Assembly (NCBI GenBank): GCA_027353395.1
Contig: DAIEHU010000005.1
Span: 1-24,457, forward strand
Source: Desulfobacteraceae bacterium
GTDB taxonomy: Bacteria > Desulfobacterota > Desulfobacteria > Desulfobacterales > Desulfosalsimonadaceae
Direction of reading: 5' to 3'
DNA: 24,457 nucleotides
In this document: positions 16,919-23,700 of the stretch, in pieces
How positions within the stretch are numbered: position 1 is the stretch's first letter
How the letters are laid out: every line of letters begins with the position of its first letter
The notes under the pieces: generated by a model
Database searches by the model: none
What the model saw: only the letters and a program-made list of their open reading frames with translations
What the model was told of the DNA's origin: nothing
Position numbers and translations under genes: made by a program

Positions 16919-17152
16919 CTATTCTTCTACGATTTCCAGGACGGTCCTTTTTTTGATCTTCGCCGAAGACGCGCTCAAAAGCGTCCGCATTGCTCTGGCG
17001 GTTCTGCCCTGTTTGCCAATCACCTTCCCCAAGTCTTCCTTTGCGACTTTCAATTCCAGGACCGACGTCTGGTCACCCACGATCTCAGAGACCTTTACCT
17101 CTTCAGGATTATCGACCAGTGCTTTTGCAATGTACGTGATCAGATCTTTCAT
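16919..17152 (-). CDS. khpA: KH-domain RNA-binding protein KhpA
   Basis: Small KH-domain protein of 77 residues, the usual length. The RNA-binding GxxG loop is in GKVIGKQGRTARAMR (43-57), followed by the expected helix. KhpA homologues bind many RNAs and, where studied, work with KhpB in envelope and translation control. The gene is regularly found between rpsP and rimM, as here. It is separated from rpsP by 78 bases that contain a terminator-like hairpin, so its expression relative to S16 may be reduced. Confidence 0.96.
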   Translation of the reverse strand: MKDLITYIAKALVDNPEEVKVSEIVGDQTSVLELKVAKEDLGKVIGKQGRTARAMRTLLSASSAKIKKRTVLEIVEE

Positions 17153-17199
17153 CGTCCGTCTCCTTCAAAAAGTACCTTCCGGGAATAAAGGATTGAGAG

Positions 17200-17225
17200 A
17201 AAAAAACACGCTAAGCCATTCAGCG
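17200..17225 (-). terminator. Terminator-like hairpin between rpsP and khpA
   Basis: Immediately after the rpsP stop the minus strand folds into a short hairpin. CGCTGA (17225-17220) pairs with TTAGCG (17214-17209) with one G-U pair and a five-base loop, then TG and seven U (17206-17200). The pattern is that of an intrinsic terminator of moderate strength. Since khpA, rimM and trmD follow, partial read-through would be needed, as in an attenuator. Confidence 0.5.
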
Positions 17226-17230
17226 ACTGA

Positions 17231-17470
17231 TTACAGGCCTTCTTTTTTGAAGATACTGTTCACCGTATCCGACGGGAGCGCCCCCTGGCCCAGCCAGTAC
17301 TGCACTCTTTCTTTTTTTAAGGTTATTGCCGCGGTCGCACCCATCGGGTCATAAGTTCCTACATTTTCCAGGAACCTGCCATCACGGGCGTACCGGCCGT
17401 CTGCCACAACAATTCGATAGAACGGCCGTTTTTTTGCGCCACACCTTGCCAATCTGATTTTTACTGCCAT
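17231..17470 (-). CDS. rpsP: 30S ribosomal protein S16
   Basis: S16 is a primary 30S assembly protein. The 79 residues are full length and contain the conserved start MAVKIRLARCGAKKRPFYRI, the VVADGRYARDGRFLENVGTY segment and the helix around VQYWLGQGALPSDTV. It starts 15 bases after the ffh stop and is followed directly by a terminator-like hairpin, then khpA. The ffh-rpsP-khpA-rimM-trmD order is a classical bacterial arrangement. Confidence 0.98.
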   Translation of the reverse strand: MAVKIRLARCGAKKRPFYRIVVADGRYARDGRFLENVGTYDPMGATAAITLKKERVQYWLGQGALPSDTVNSIFKKEGL

Positions 17471-17485
17471 ATTGTCAATCGCTCC

Positions 17486-18820
17486 TTACAAAGACATCAT
17501 TCCGCGGCCCATTCCGCGCATAAAACCGCCCTTGCTGATTTTTTTCATCATTTTGAGTACATTGGTATAATTTTTCAATAAATTATTGACTTCCTGTACA
17601 CTGTTTCCGCTGCCTATTGCAATCCTTTTTCTTCTGCTGCCGTTAATAATGGTATGATTCCGCCGCTCCGCCCGGGTCATGGAATTGATAATCGCCTCCA
17701 CCCGGACCAGTTCACGGTCATCCACCTCAAGGTTTTTAAGCTGCTTGCTCTTGCTGACACCCGGGATCAATTTGATAAGATCATTCAATGACCCCATTTT
17801 CCGGACCTGGGACATCTGATCCCGGAAATCCTCCAGCGTAAATTCATTTTTTCTGAGCTTTTTTTCCAGTTCCGCGGCTTTTTTCATATCCACGGCATTC
17901 TGGGCCTTTTCAATGAAAGACAGCATGTCTCCCATGCCCAGAATCCGGGAGGCCAGCCGATCCGGATGGAACAGCTCAATCTCGCTCAATTTTTCGCCCA
18001 CGCCGATAAACTTGATGGGCTTATTGATAATGGCCTTGATGGAAAGGGCCGCGCCCCCACGGGCATCGCCGTCCATTTTGGTCAGAATCACGCCGCCGAT
18101 ATCCAGATCCGCATCAAACGCCTGGGCGATATTGACGGCGTCCTGGCCGGTCATGGCATCGGCCACCAGCAGGATATCCGACGGCTGGATCGCCTTTTTG
18201 ATGTCAACCAGTTCGGCCATGAGCGCCTCATCAACATGGAGACGGCCGGCCGTGTCGATGATCAGGGTATCGCATCCGGCTGCTTTCGCCGCAGCAACCG
18301 CTTTCCGGCAAATATCCGCCGGATTCATGCCCGTGGAAGACGGATAGACGGGTATGGAAATCTGCGCGGCCAGTTTCTGCAACTGCTCAATGGCCGCCGG
18401 GCGATAGACGTCCACCGGCGCCAGATACGGCTTTCTTCCCTGCTTTCTTAAAAAATTCGCTAGCTTGCCAGCAGTTGTGGTTTTACCGGAACCCTGTAGC
18501 CCCACCAGCATAATGGAAGCCGGCGACGGTCCGGAAAGGTTCAACTCCTCATTCCGGCTGCCCATGAGGATCGTCAACTCATCGTTGACAATCTTGATCA
18601 CTTGCTGGGCCGGGGTTAAGCTGGCCAACACTTCCTGTCCGATGGCCCGTTTTTTAATATCGGCCACCAGATTTTTAACAACCTTGTAGTGGGCATCGGC
18701 TTCCAGAAGGGCCAGGCGGACTTCCTTCAAGCCCTCCTCAATATTGGCCTCATTGAGCTTGCCGTGCCCTTTGAGCTTCTTGAAAACCGTATTGAGTCTG
18801 TCGCTTAAATTATCAAACAT
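17486..18820 (-). CDS. ffh: Signal recognition particle protein Ffh (SRP54)
   Basis: GTPase that binds signal sequences and 4.5S RNA and delivers nascent membrane proteins to FtsY. The 444 residues show the N domain (1 to about 95), the G domain with GLQGSGKTT (107-115), DTAGR and TKMDGDARGG, and the methionine-rich M domain with RRKRIAIGSG. Its C-terminus, GGFMRGMGRGMM, is glycine- and methionine-rich. The start at 18820 has AGGA four bases upstream. It is the first gene of the long minus-strand run and has a good promoter candidate about 30-58 bases upstream. Its length is normal. Confidence 0.98.
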   Translation of the reverse strand: MFDNLSDRLNTVFKKLKGHGKLNEANIEEGLKEVRLALLEADAHYKVVKNLVADIKKRAIGQEVLASLTPAQQVIKIVNDELTILMGSRNEELNLSGPSPASIMLVGLQGSGKTTTAGKLANFLRKQGRKPYLAPVDVYRPAAIEQLQKLAAQISIPVYPSSTGMNPADICRKAVAAAKAAGCDTLIIDTAGRLHVDEALMAELVDIKKAIQPSDILLVADAMTGQDAVNIAQAFDADLDIGGVILTKMDGDARGGAALSIKAIINKPIKFIGVGEKLSEIELFHPDRLASRILGMGDMLSFIEKAQNAVDMKKAAELEKKLRKNEFTLEDFRDQMSQVRKMGSLNDLIKLIPGVSKSKQLKNLEVDDRELVRVEAIINSMTRAERRNHTIINGSRRKRIAIGSGNSVQEVNNLLKNYTNVLKMMKKISKGGFMRGMGRGMMSL

Positions 18821-18849
18821 AACATCCTGGCCCTCTAAGGAAATTCTTG

Positions 18850-18878
18850 TGTTTAATATTTCATCAATGCTATGTCAA
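18850..18878 (-). promoter_or_regulatory. Candidate sigma-70 promoter of the ffh run
   Basis: On the minus strand a perfect TTGACA (18878-18873) is followed after 17 bases by TAAACA (18855-18850), a weak -10. Transcription would start near 18843, leaving a leader of about 22 bases before the ffh ATG. The site lies in the 153-base gap between the divergent ffh and rlmN genes, where a promoter is required. Confidence 0.5.
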
Positions 18879-18973
18879 GCAAAATATCCTATTGAAAACC
18901 GTTGCGGTTATGGGATATCTGCCTGTGCTTACAGGGGAAAAAAGAAATTTCAAATAATTGGGCATCACAACGC

Positions 18974-20047
18974 ATGATACCACCGTCAAACAGCCGGACA
19001 GACATTCAACCGGATACAAAACCGGACATTCTCGAACTGACCCGTGAGGAATTGTCCCTCTGGGTCCGGACCCATGACCTGCCGGCCTACCGCACCGGAC
19101 AGATCATGCGCTGGCTGTATCAGAGGCAAGCCGCATCCTTTGATAAAATGACGGATATCTCAAAAAAAACCAGGGAGTTGCTGGATGTCCATTTTTCTAT
19201 TCTGACCATTCAAAAGCGGCAAATCGCAGATTCCGCGGACGGCTCCCAAAAATATTTGTTTGGCCTAACCGACGGACGATCCATTGAAACCGTCCTGATC
19301 CCTGAAAAAAATCATTATACCCTGTGCATCTCCACCCAGGTGGGCTGCGCCATGAACTGCCGATTCTGCATGACGGGGAAATCGGGGTTGATCCGCAACC
19401 TGACCCAGGGTGAAATCCTCGGCCAGATTCTCGGCGTTGCCAAAGGCATCCCTACCAGCCGCCCCTTGACCAATATTGTGCTGATGGGCATGGGCGAGCC
19501 GCTCGCCAACTATGATAACGTGATGCGGGCCATCCGGGTCATGACCGTCGACAGCGACGGGCTCCAGCTTTCCACCCGGCGGGTCACCCTGTCAACCGCC
19601 GGACTGATCTCCCGGTTTGAAGACCTGGGGCGCGACAGCAAAATCAATCTCGCCATCTCCTTAAACGCAACGGAAAATAAAACCCGAAGCCAACTCATGC
19701 CCATTAACGATCGATACCCCATCGAACAGCTCATCGACGCCTGCGCCCGCTATGCATTAAAACCCAGGGGCAAAATCACGTTTGAATACATCCTGATCCG
19801 GGGCGTCAACGATACGGTTGATGACGCGCACCGGCTGGTAAAAATGCTCCGGCCGGTAAAGGCGAAAATCAATCTGATCCCGTTTAATGAACATCCGGGC
19901 AGCGATTTTAAGCGGCCCGACGAATCCACGATTTTGCGATTTGAAAAAATTCTCCACGATAAAGGCTACACCGCCATCATCCGCCGCAGCAAAGGCGCTG
20001 ATATTTCCGCGGCTTGCGGACAGCTTTCGGCCATGCGGCAACTGTAA
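18974..20047 (+). CDS. rlmN: Dual-specificity RNA methyltransferase RlmN
   Basis: Radical-SAM enzyme of 357 residues that makes m2A2503 in 23S rRNA and, in E. coli, m2A37 in some tRNAs. The 4Fe-4S motif is CAMNCRFC (C125, C129, C132), and the two catalytic cysteines are C118 (TLCIS) and C348 (DISAACGQL), so the full active site is present. GMGEPLANYDNV and the SLNA segment are also typical. The frame is open from a TTG at 18902, but the ATG at 18974 gives the usual length. No clear ribosome binding site precedes it. It is divergent from ffh, and any promoter must lie in the 153-base gap. A weak TTGAAA (18892-18897) with TATCTG (18916-18921) is the only candidate. Confidence 0.96.
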   Translation: MIPPSNSRTDIQPDTKPDILELTREELSLWVRTHDLPAYRTGQIMRWLYQRQAASFDKMTDISKKTRELLDVHFSILTIQKRQIADSADGSQKYLFGLTDGRSIETVLIPEKNHYTLCISTQVGCAMNCRFCMTGKSGLIRNLTQGEILGQILGVAKGIPTSRPLTNIVLMGMGEPLANYDNVMRAIRVMTVDSDGLQLSTRRVTLSTAGLISRFEDLGRDSKINLAISLNATENKTRSQLMPINDRYPIEQLIDACARYALKPRGKITFEYILIRGVNDTVDDAHRLVKMLRPVKAKINLIPFNEHPGSDFKRPDESTILRFEKILHDKGYTAIIRRSKGADISAACGQLSAMRQL

Positions 20048-20094
20048 CGACTATGTAAACCGATTATGGCAAAGGAAGTGCATCCCTGTTCCTT

Positions 20095-21090
20095 CTATAC
20101 GATCAGCAGATCCTGAACACCGGCTCGGGGAATGGGCATCACGGTCAAATCAACAACCCCGTCCGGCTGATTCACGCTCACTTCCACCGGTGCGCCAAGG
20201 GGCGCGCTGCTGTATCCCGCACTCACCGCCGCAGCCTGTAAGAGTGTCTTTTCGTCACACCCCCCCGGAATAACCGTCACCGGCCCGGAAAATGATTTTG
20301 CCTGCATCAATACATCCTGATTCGGACGATACAGGCGGGAAAGGGCCGCATTGTCCCCGTGGTTCCTGCCCACAATGATTTTCACGCCGCCTTCCATCCT
20401 TAAATGACGGCCATGCCCCAGAAACGCAAGATCCACAGCCGCGACATCTTCCTGATGCTCGAACAGATCCCGCAGTCTGCTGGCATAACCGGGGGATGTC
20501 AGCAGACACCCGCCAGCCGGGGACGGATAATCGGTCACTCCGAATTGCCTGGCCATCTCCATCTGCGGTTTTCGCCCCCTGCCGGACAAATCTCCCAGCC
20601 GATCCCTGTCCACCATGCCGTTTTGCTCCATCGGGGTTCCGGGTAATAATTTAGCGCTTAACGGCCGCAAGATACGGCCATCAAAACCGGAGTTTTTTTC
20701 CACATACCGCAAGGATTTTTTTTGCTGGGACATGGGCCGCTGCCCCACCACTTCTCCGGAAAACAAAAAATCACTTCCGGTCTCCGCCATCATTTCACCT
20801 GCAATGTGAAACATCAGTGCATGGCAGTCCATGCAGGGATTCATATTTTTTCCATATCCGCAACGGGGATTTTTCAGCATGGGCAGGTACTGGCCGGTAA
20901 TGTCCTTGACAATAATCGGAATTTTATGATTAATGGATGCCCGGCGGGCCTTGTCGGCAGAAAAAAAAGGGGTTTCAAACGCGACCCATAAGACATCAAT
21001 CCCCTGATCCCGGAGCATCAGGGCCGCAAGAATGCTGTCCAGCCCGCCGGAGCAAAGCCCCAGCGCTTTCACTTTTTGGATATGCGCCAT
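20095..21090 (-). CDS. PP-loop ATPase with cysteine cluster, ThiI/MnmA-like (putative tRNA thiolation)
   Basis: ATP-pyrophosphatase (N-type PP-loop) protein of 331 residues. The PP-loop SGGLDS (14-19) would adenylate the substrate. C77, C86 and C89 in CGYGKNMNPCMDC form a C-x8-C-x2-C cluster that could hold a 4Fe-4S centre. A further C195 is in SPAGGCLLT. The C-terminal half, from about residue 220, is a separate small domain (HLRMEGGVKIIVGRNHGDN) seen with many such proteins. Databases commonly name these tRNA 4-thiouridine synthase or 'tRNA methyltransferase-like', but there is no THUMP or rhodanese domain, so ThiI proper is unlikely. The start at 21090 has GAAGAG six bases upstream. A TTG at 21096 is less likely. 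The substrate is unproven. Confidence 0.8.
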   Translation of the reverse strand: MAHIQKVKALGLCSGGLDSILAALMLRDQGIDVLWVAFETPFFSADKARRASINHKIPIIVKDITGQYLPMLKNPRCGYGKNMNPCMDCHALMFHIAGEMMAETGSDFLFSGEVVGQRPMSQQKKSLRYVEKNSGFDGRILRPLSAKLLPGTPMEQNGMVDRDRLGDLSGRGRKPQMEMARQFGVTDYPSPAGGCLLTSPGYASRLRDLFEHQEDVAAVDLAFLGHGRHLRMEGGVKIIVGRNHGDNAALSRLYRPNQDVLMQAKSFSGPVTVIPGGCDEKTLLQAAAVSAGYSSAPLGAPVEVSVNQPDGVVDLTVMPIPRAGVQDLLIV

Positions 21091-21130
21091 TATCAACTCT
21101 TCAAAAAAATCGTAACAAAAAATTGTGCCA

Positions 21131-21769
21131 ATGACCCGAAACCATTCCCGGATTCAAAAAATTTGCCAGATACTAAAGACGCAATACCCGGATGTCAAGA
21201 CCCAGTTAAATCACGGGAATGCCTTTCAACTTCTGGTGGCGACAATTCTCTCCGCCCAGTGCACGGACCGGCAGGTCAATAGCGTTACGCCAGCTCTTTT
21301 TGCGCGACTGAAAACGCCGGAAGACTTTGCCCGAACGCCCATTGAAACTATTGAAACGCTGATTCGTTCCACCGGATTTTTCCATAATAAAGCCAGAAAC
21401 ATCCAAAATTGCGCCCGGACACTCATGGAACGGCATGGCGGCAAGGTGCCGGATACGATTGATGAATTGGTGCAACTGCCCGGCGTGGGCAGAAAAACAG
21501 CCAATGTGGTGCTGGGCGCCGTTTTCGGCATTCCCGGCATGGTGGTGGATACGCATGTGGCGAGAATTTCCAAGCGGCTTGGGCTGACGGATGGCGCCGA
21601 TGCGGTGAAAATCGAGATGGATTTGATAAAGATTGTCCCGGAAAAGGACTGGAATGATTTTTCTCTTTGGCTGATCTATTTCGGAAGATCCGTTTGCACT
21701 GCCCGGAAACCGGGATGCCCGGATTGTTTCTTGCATCACCTCTGCCCATATCCGGACAAGCAGGCCTGA
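21131..21769 (+). CDS. nth: Endonuclease III
   Basis: DNA glycosylase/AP lyase for oxidised pyrimidines in base excision repair, 212 residues. The helix-hairpin-helix LPGVGRKTANVV contains the catalytic lysine K122, and VVDTHVAR contains the catalytic aspartate D140. The C-terminal 4Fe-4S loop is C189-x6-C196-x2-C199-x5-C205. All are intact. ATG 21131 is preferred, and a GTG at 21125 would add two residues. No ribosome binding site is visible, and only 40 bases separate this ATG from the divergent PP-loop gene. A good terminator follows the stop directly. Confidence 0.97.
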   Translation: MTRNHSRIQKICQILKTQYPDVKTQLNHGNAFQLLVATILSAQCTDRQVNSVTPALFARLKTPEDFARTPIETIETLIRSTGFFHNKARNIQNCARTLMERHGGKVPDTIDELVQLPGVGRKTANVVLGAVFGIPGMVVDTHVARISKRLGLTDGADAVKIEMDLIKIVPEKDWNDFSLWLIYFGRSVCTARKPGCPDCFLHHLCPYPDKQA

Positions 21770-21792
21770 TCCGGTCCATCCGGATAATTTTT
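21769..21792 (+). terminator. Intrinsic terminator of nth
   Basis: ATCCGG (21769-21774) pairs perfectly with CCGGAT (21780-21785) around a five-base loop, followed by AA and five T (21788-21792). The stem begins at the last base of the nth stop codon. The stem is GC-rich and followed by a T-tract, so termination on the plus strand is likely. It separates nth from the convergent HAD gene. Confidence 0.68.
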
Positions 21793-21809
21793 GTTAAGCA
21801 GCCTGTTCC

Positions 21810-22277
21810 TTATGAACGCAGGGTGGCCGTCAGCCTGAGGGGACTTGTCAGCAGCTCCAAGGCAGTCACAATCGACGTGCAGACAATATCCGCAGCCGAC
21901 AGCGTTTCCATTGACGCGCCTTCTCCCAGAATCACGGCGATCCCCAGCTTCGAGGCTTTCAACATGCGCTGGTCATTGCGTCCATTGCCGATGCTGACCG
22001 TGTTTTCAACCCCCAAGGCCCGGACATAAGCCAGCTTCCCAGCCTGTTGACCGGATTCGGGCAGAATGCTTAGCGTGCAAGGAACGCCCGCAAGACCGGC
22101 CTTGGCCTTCCCGAATGTGTCGGCGGTCAGCACATGCAGGGTCATGTGCCGGGCAAGTTCTTCCAGGGCTGGCTTCACTCCCGGAATGGGAATGCCGTCC
22201 ACCGCCAGAGTGCCGTTATAATCCATGACCACATGCTGAAGACAGAGTTCGCCATATCCTGGAATGGATAGATTCAT
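21810..22277 (-). CDS. HAD-like protein, soluble P-type-ATPase type (COG4087)
   Basis: Small HAD-superfamily protein of 155 residues, consistent with the soluble P-type ATPase/phosphatase group COG4087. HAD motif I is DYNGTLA with nucleophile D19. Position +2 is N21 instead of the usual aspartate. Motif II is LTAD (50-53), K81 is the likely motif III lysine, and motif IV is GNGRND (97-102). The lack of the +2 aspartate resembles the P-type ATPase phosphorylation site and suggests slow phosphatase turnover, but this is inference. It has no cap or membrane domain. It follows the small secreted or membrane protein gene by 14 bases without a ribosome binding site, so it probably depends on that gene's transcript. 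The substrate is unknown. Confidence 0.82.
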   Translation of the reverse strand: MNLSIPGYGELCLQHVVMDYNGTLAVDGIPIPGVKPALEELARHMTLHVLTADTFGKAKAGLAGVPCTLSILPESGQQAGKLAYVRALGVENTVSIGNGRNDQRMLKASKLGIAVILGEGASMETLSAADIVCTSIVTALELLTSPLRLTATLRS

Positions 22278-22291
22278 ACGGAGCAGAAAAG

Positions 22292-22585
22292 TTAGAATCC
22301 ACCCAGGGGTCGCTTGAAAAACAGCCGGGCGGGTTCCGCCATCATCATTTCATAAGCCTGATTCACATTGCCGCCCAAAGCAGAAAACGGCAGGGAAACG
22401 ATGAAAGTGGTGGTTCCCAGAATCAGGGACGCCAGTTGCAGCGGTCTTACGGCGAGGAAATCCGCCACCATGGTATCCGCGCCGATTTCAGGCACAGTCG
22501 AATCCGTCAGGGCGGAAGCGCCCACCGGCATGGCCATAAGAGCGATGATACACAACAAAATCATGATGTTTTTGCGTCCGTTCAT
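22292..22585 (-). CDS. Small secreted or membrane protein, function unknown
   Basis: A 97-residue protein. The N-terminal 23 residues form a signal peptide or membrane segment (basic start, hydrophobic core, VGASA cleavage-like site). A second hydrophobic stretch with LILGTTTFIVSLPFSALGGN lies at about 55-75, followed by a conserved-looking end with AEPARLFFKRPLG. Similar small proteins of unknown function with SLPF..LGGN and a PLG end occur in proteobacteria, sometimes labelled multidrug transporter without evidence. The start is well fixed: AAAGGAGGT (22591-22599 on the plus strand, read in reverse) stands just upstream of ATG 22585. It has its own promoter candidate and probably drives the HAD gene too. 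It is likely an envelope protein. Confidence 0.8.
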   Translation of the reverse strand: MNGRKNIMILLCIIALMAMPVGASALTDSTVPEIGADTMVADFLAVRPLQLASLILGTTTFIVSLPFSALGGNVNQAYEMMMAEPARLFFKRPLGGF

Positions 22586-22660
22586 GAGCAACCTCCTTTA
22601 ATAAGCACAAAAATACAATTCCCTGCCAATAATTTGGATAAAAATGACCGATTGTTTTGT

Positions 22661-22689
22661 AAACTAACCTGTTACATGCTTTCTGTCAA
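22661..22689 (-). promoter_or_regulatory. Candidate sigma-70 promoter for the small envelope protein and HAD gene
   Basis: On the minus strand TTGACA (22689-22684) and TAGTTT (22666-22661) are separated by exactly 17 bases. Transcription would begin near 22654, giving a leader of about 70 bases that ends in a strong AAAGGAGGT ribosome binding site. The position, in the only gap in this run (22586-22758), fits a promoter well. Confidence 0.6.
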
Positions 22690-22758
22690 GGAACAATCCG
22701 GACGGCCGCATAAAAATTCCGATCCATGGTGCGCCCTTATTCTTTTTTGTCATCACGA

Positions 22759-23679
22759 CTATCCGCCCGAAACCATGCCTTTGACAATGCGGCGAATCGT
22801 CCCGGCGCATTCCCTGTCAAATTGCTCGTTTTCCTTGTCCGAAGATGTGTTGAACGGGACCACGTCACATTTTTTCATGGCGGCCAAAAATTCAAATACG
22901 TTTTTTTCGGCAAAATGATTGAATTGGGCGGCCCGGGCTTCGACGTCCGGGATCATCCGGATTGCTGAAACCGCTTTTCCCAGCAAATCATCCGGATCGT
23001 TCGCCCGCTTCCTGAAAACTTCCTCAACAAGCGTAAAAACAGCGTCAATCCGGTTGGTTCGAATGAGCGTGGGGCTGTGCAAAAACGAAACGTCTTTTTC
23101 CACACACACCTTGCCGTTTTGAAGATCCAGCACTTTTCCAAACCAGTTGACCGTGTACCGTTTATAATCTTCCCGGCCCCATTTGCCCTTTTCCCAGATA
23201 TGGGCGCGGACGATCTTATTTAAAGCGGCCAGGCAATCCCGCGGATTATCAAAATCATAGGTTCCCAAGAGTACGCCAGACTCAAAAATATCCACGCCGG
23301 GCTTTTTCGCCTGCGCTGACAATTCAATGCACATGATGCGCATTTCCTTGCCGGGCCGGGCGATCAGGATTTTAAAAGACGGTTTTCCCGTTTCAATTCG
23401 CTGAAGTTTGTCGGCCGATGCCGGGGGCGTCACTTCCGCGGCGATGGATGGCGGTAAAAAAGCGGCACGAAGGCCTGGACTGAGATCAACCACCTCCAGC
23501 GCCTTCGTGAAAACAAAAAATTCATCTTCTTCCAGTGCTTCTACTGGTATCAGTTTACCGGGTTCCAGATACGGCGAAAAAACATTCAGTACGGCCTCAA
23601 GCCCGCCCTGCCAGTAGGCGATCCGGGGGTCTTTGCCTTCGTCAATCCATTGTTTGATTTTTGGGGATACCGCTTCCAT
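22759..23679 (-). CDS. Hypothetical protein, 306 residues
   Basis: I do not recognise this protein. It has no signal peptide and no membrane segment. The N-terminal 60 residues look helical (PRIAYWQGGLEAVLNVF), the middle is mixed alpha/beta (FKILIARPGKEMRIMCIEL), and the C-terminus is helical with isolated cysteines that form no motif. There is no Walker, helix-turn-helix or metal motif. Its start at 23679 has GAGGAG five bases upstream. A GTG at 23685 would touch that site. It begins 21 bases after the stop of the histidine kinase gene, so the two are probably co-transcribed and this may be a partner or target of that kinase, but the response regulator is not in view. The coding nature is supported by length, spacing and ribosome binding site. 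Confidence 0.7.
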   Translation of the reverse strand: MEAVSPKIKQWIDEGKDPRIAYWQGGLEAVLNVFSPYLEPGKLIPVEALEEDEFFVFTKALEVVDLSPGLRAAFLPPSIAAEVTPPASADKLQRIETGKPSFKILIARPGKEMRIMCIELSAQAKKPGVDIFESGVLLGTYDFDNPRDCLAALNKIVRAHIWEKGKWGREDYKRYTVNWFGKVLDLQNGKVCVEKDVSFLHSPTLIRTNRIDAVFTLVEEVFRKRANDPDDLLGKAVSAIRMIPDVEARAAQFNHFAEKNVFEFLAAMKKCDVVPFNTSSDKENEQFDRECAGTIRRIVKGMVSGG

Positions 23680-23700
23680 TCCCACTCCTCTTTCAATTGG

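Noticed and set aside
20072..20094. AAGGAA/TTCCTT hairpin between rlmN and the PP-loop gene
   Set aside because: It has a six-base AT-rich stem with an 11-base loop and no U-tract, so it is not a convincing terminator.
21111..21130. TGGCAC on the minus strand as a sigma-54 -24 element for the PP-loop gene
   Set aside because: The -12 GC element is missing at the required spacing.
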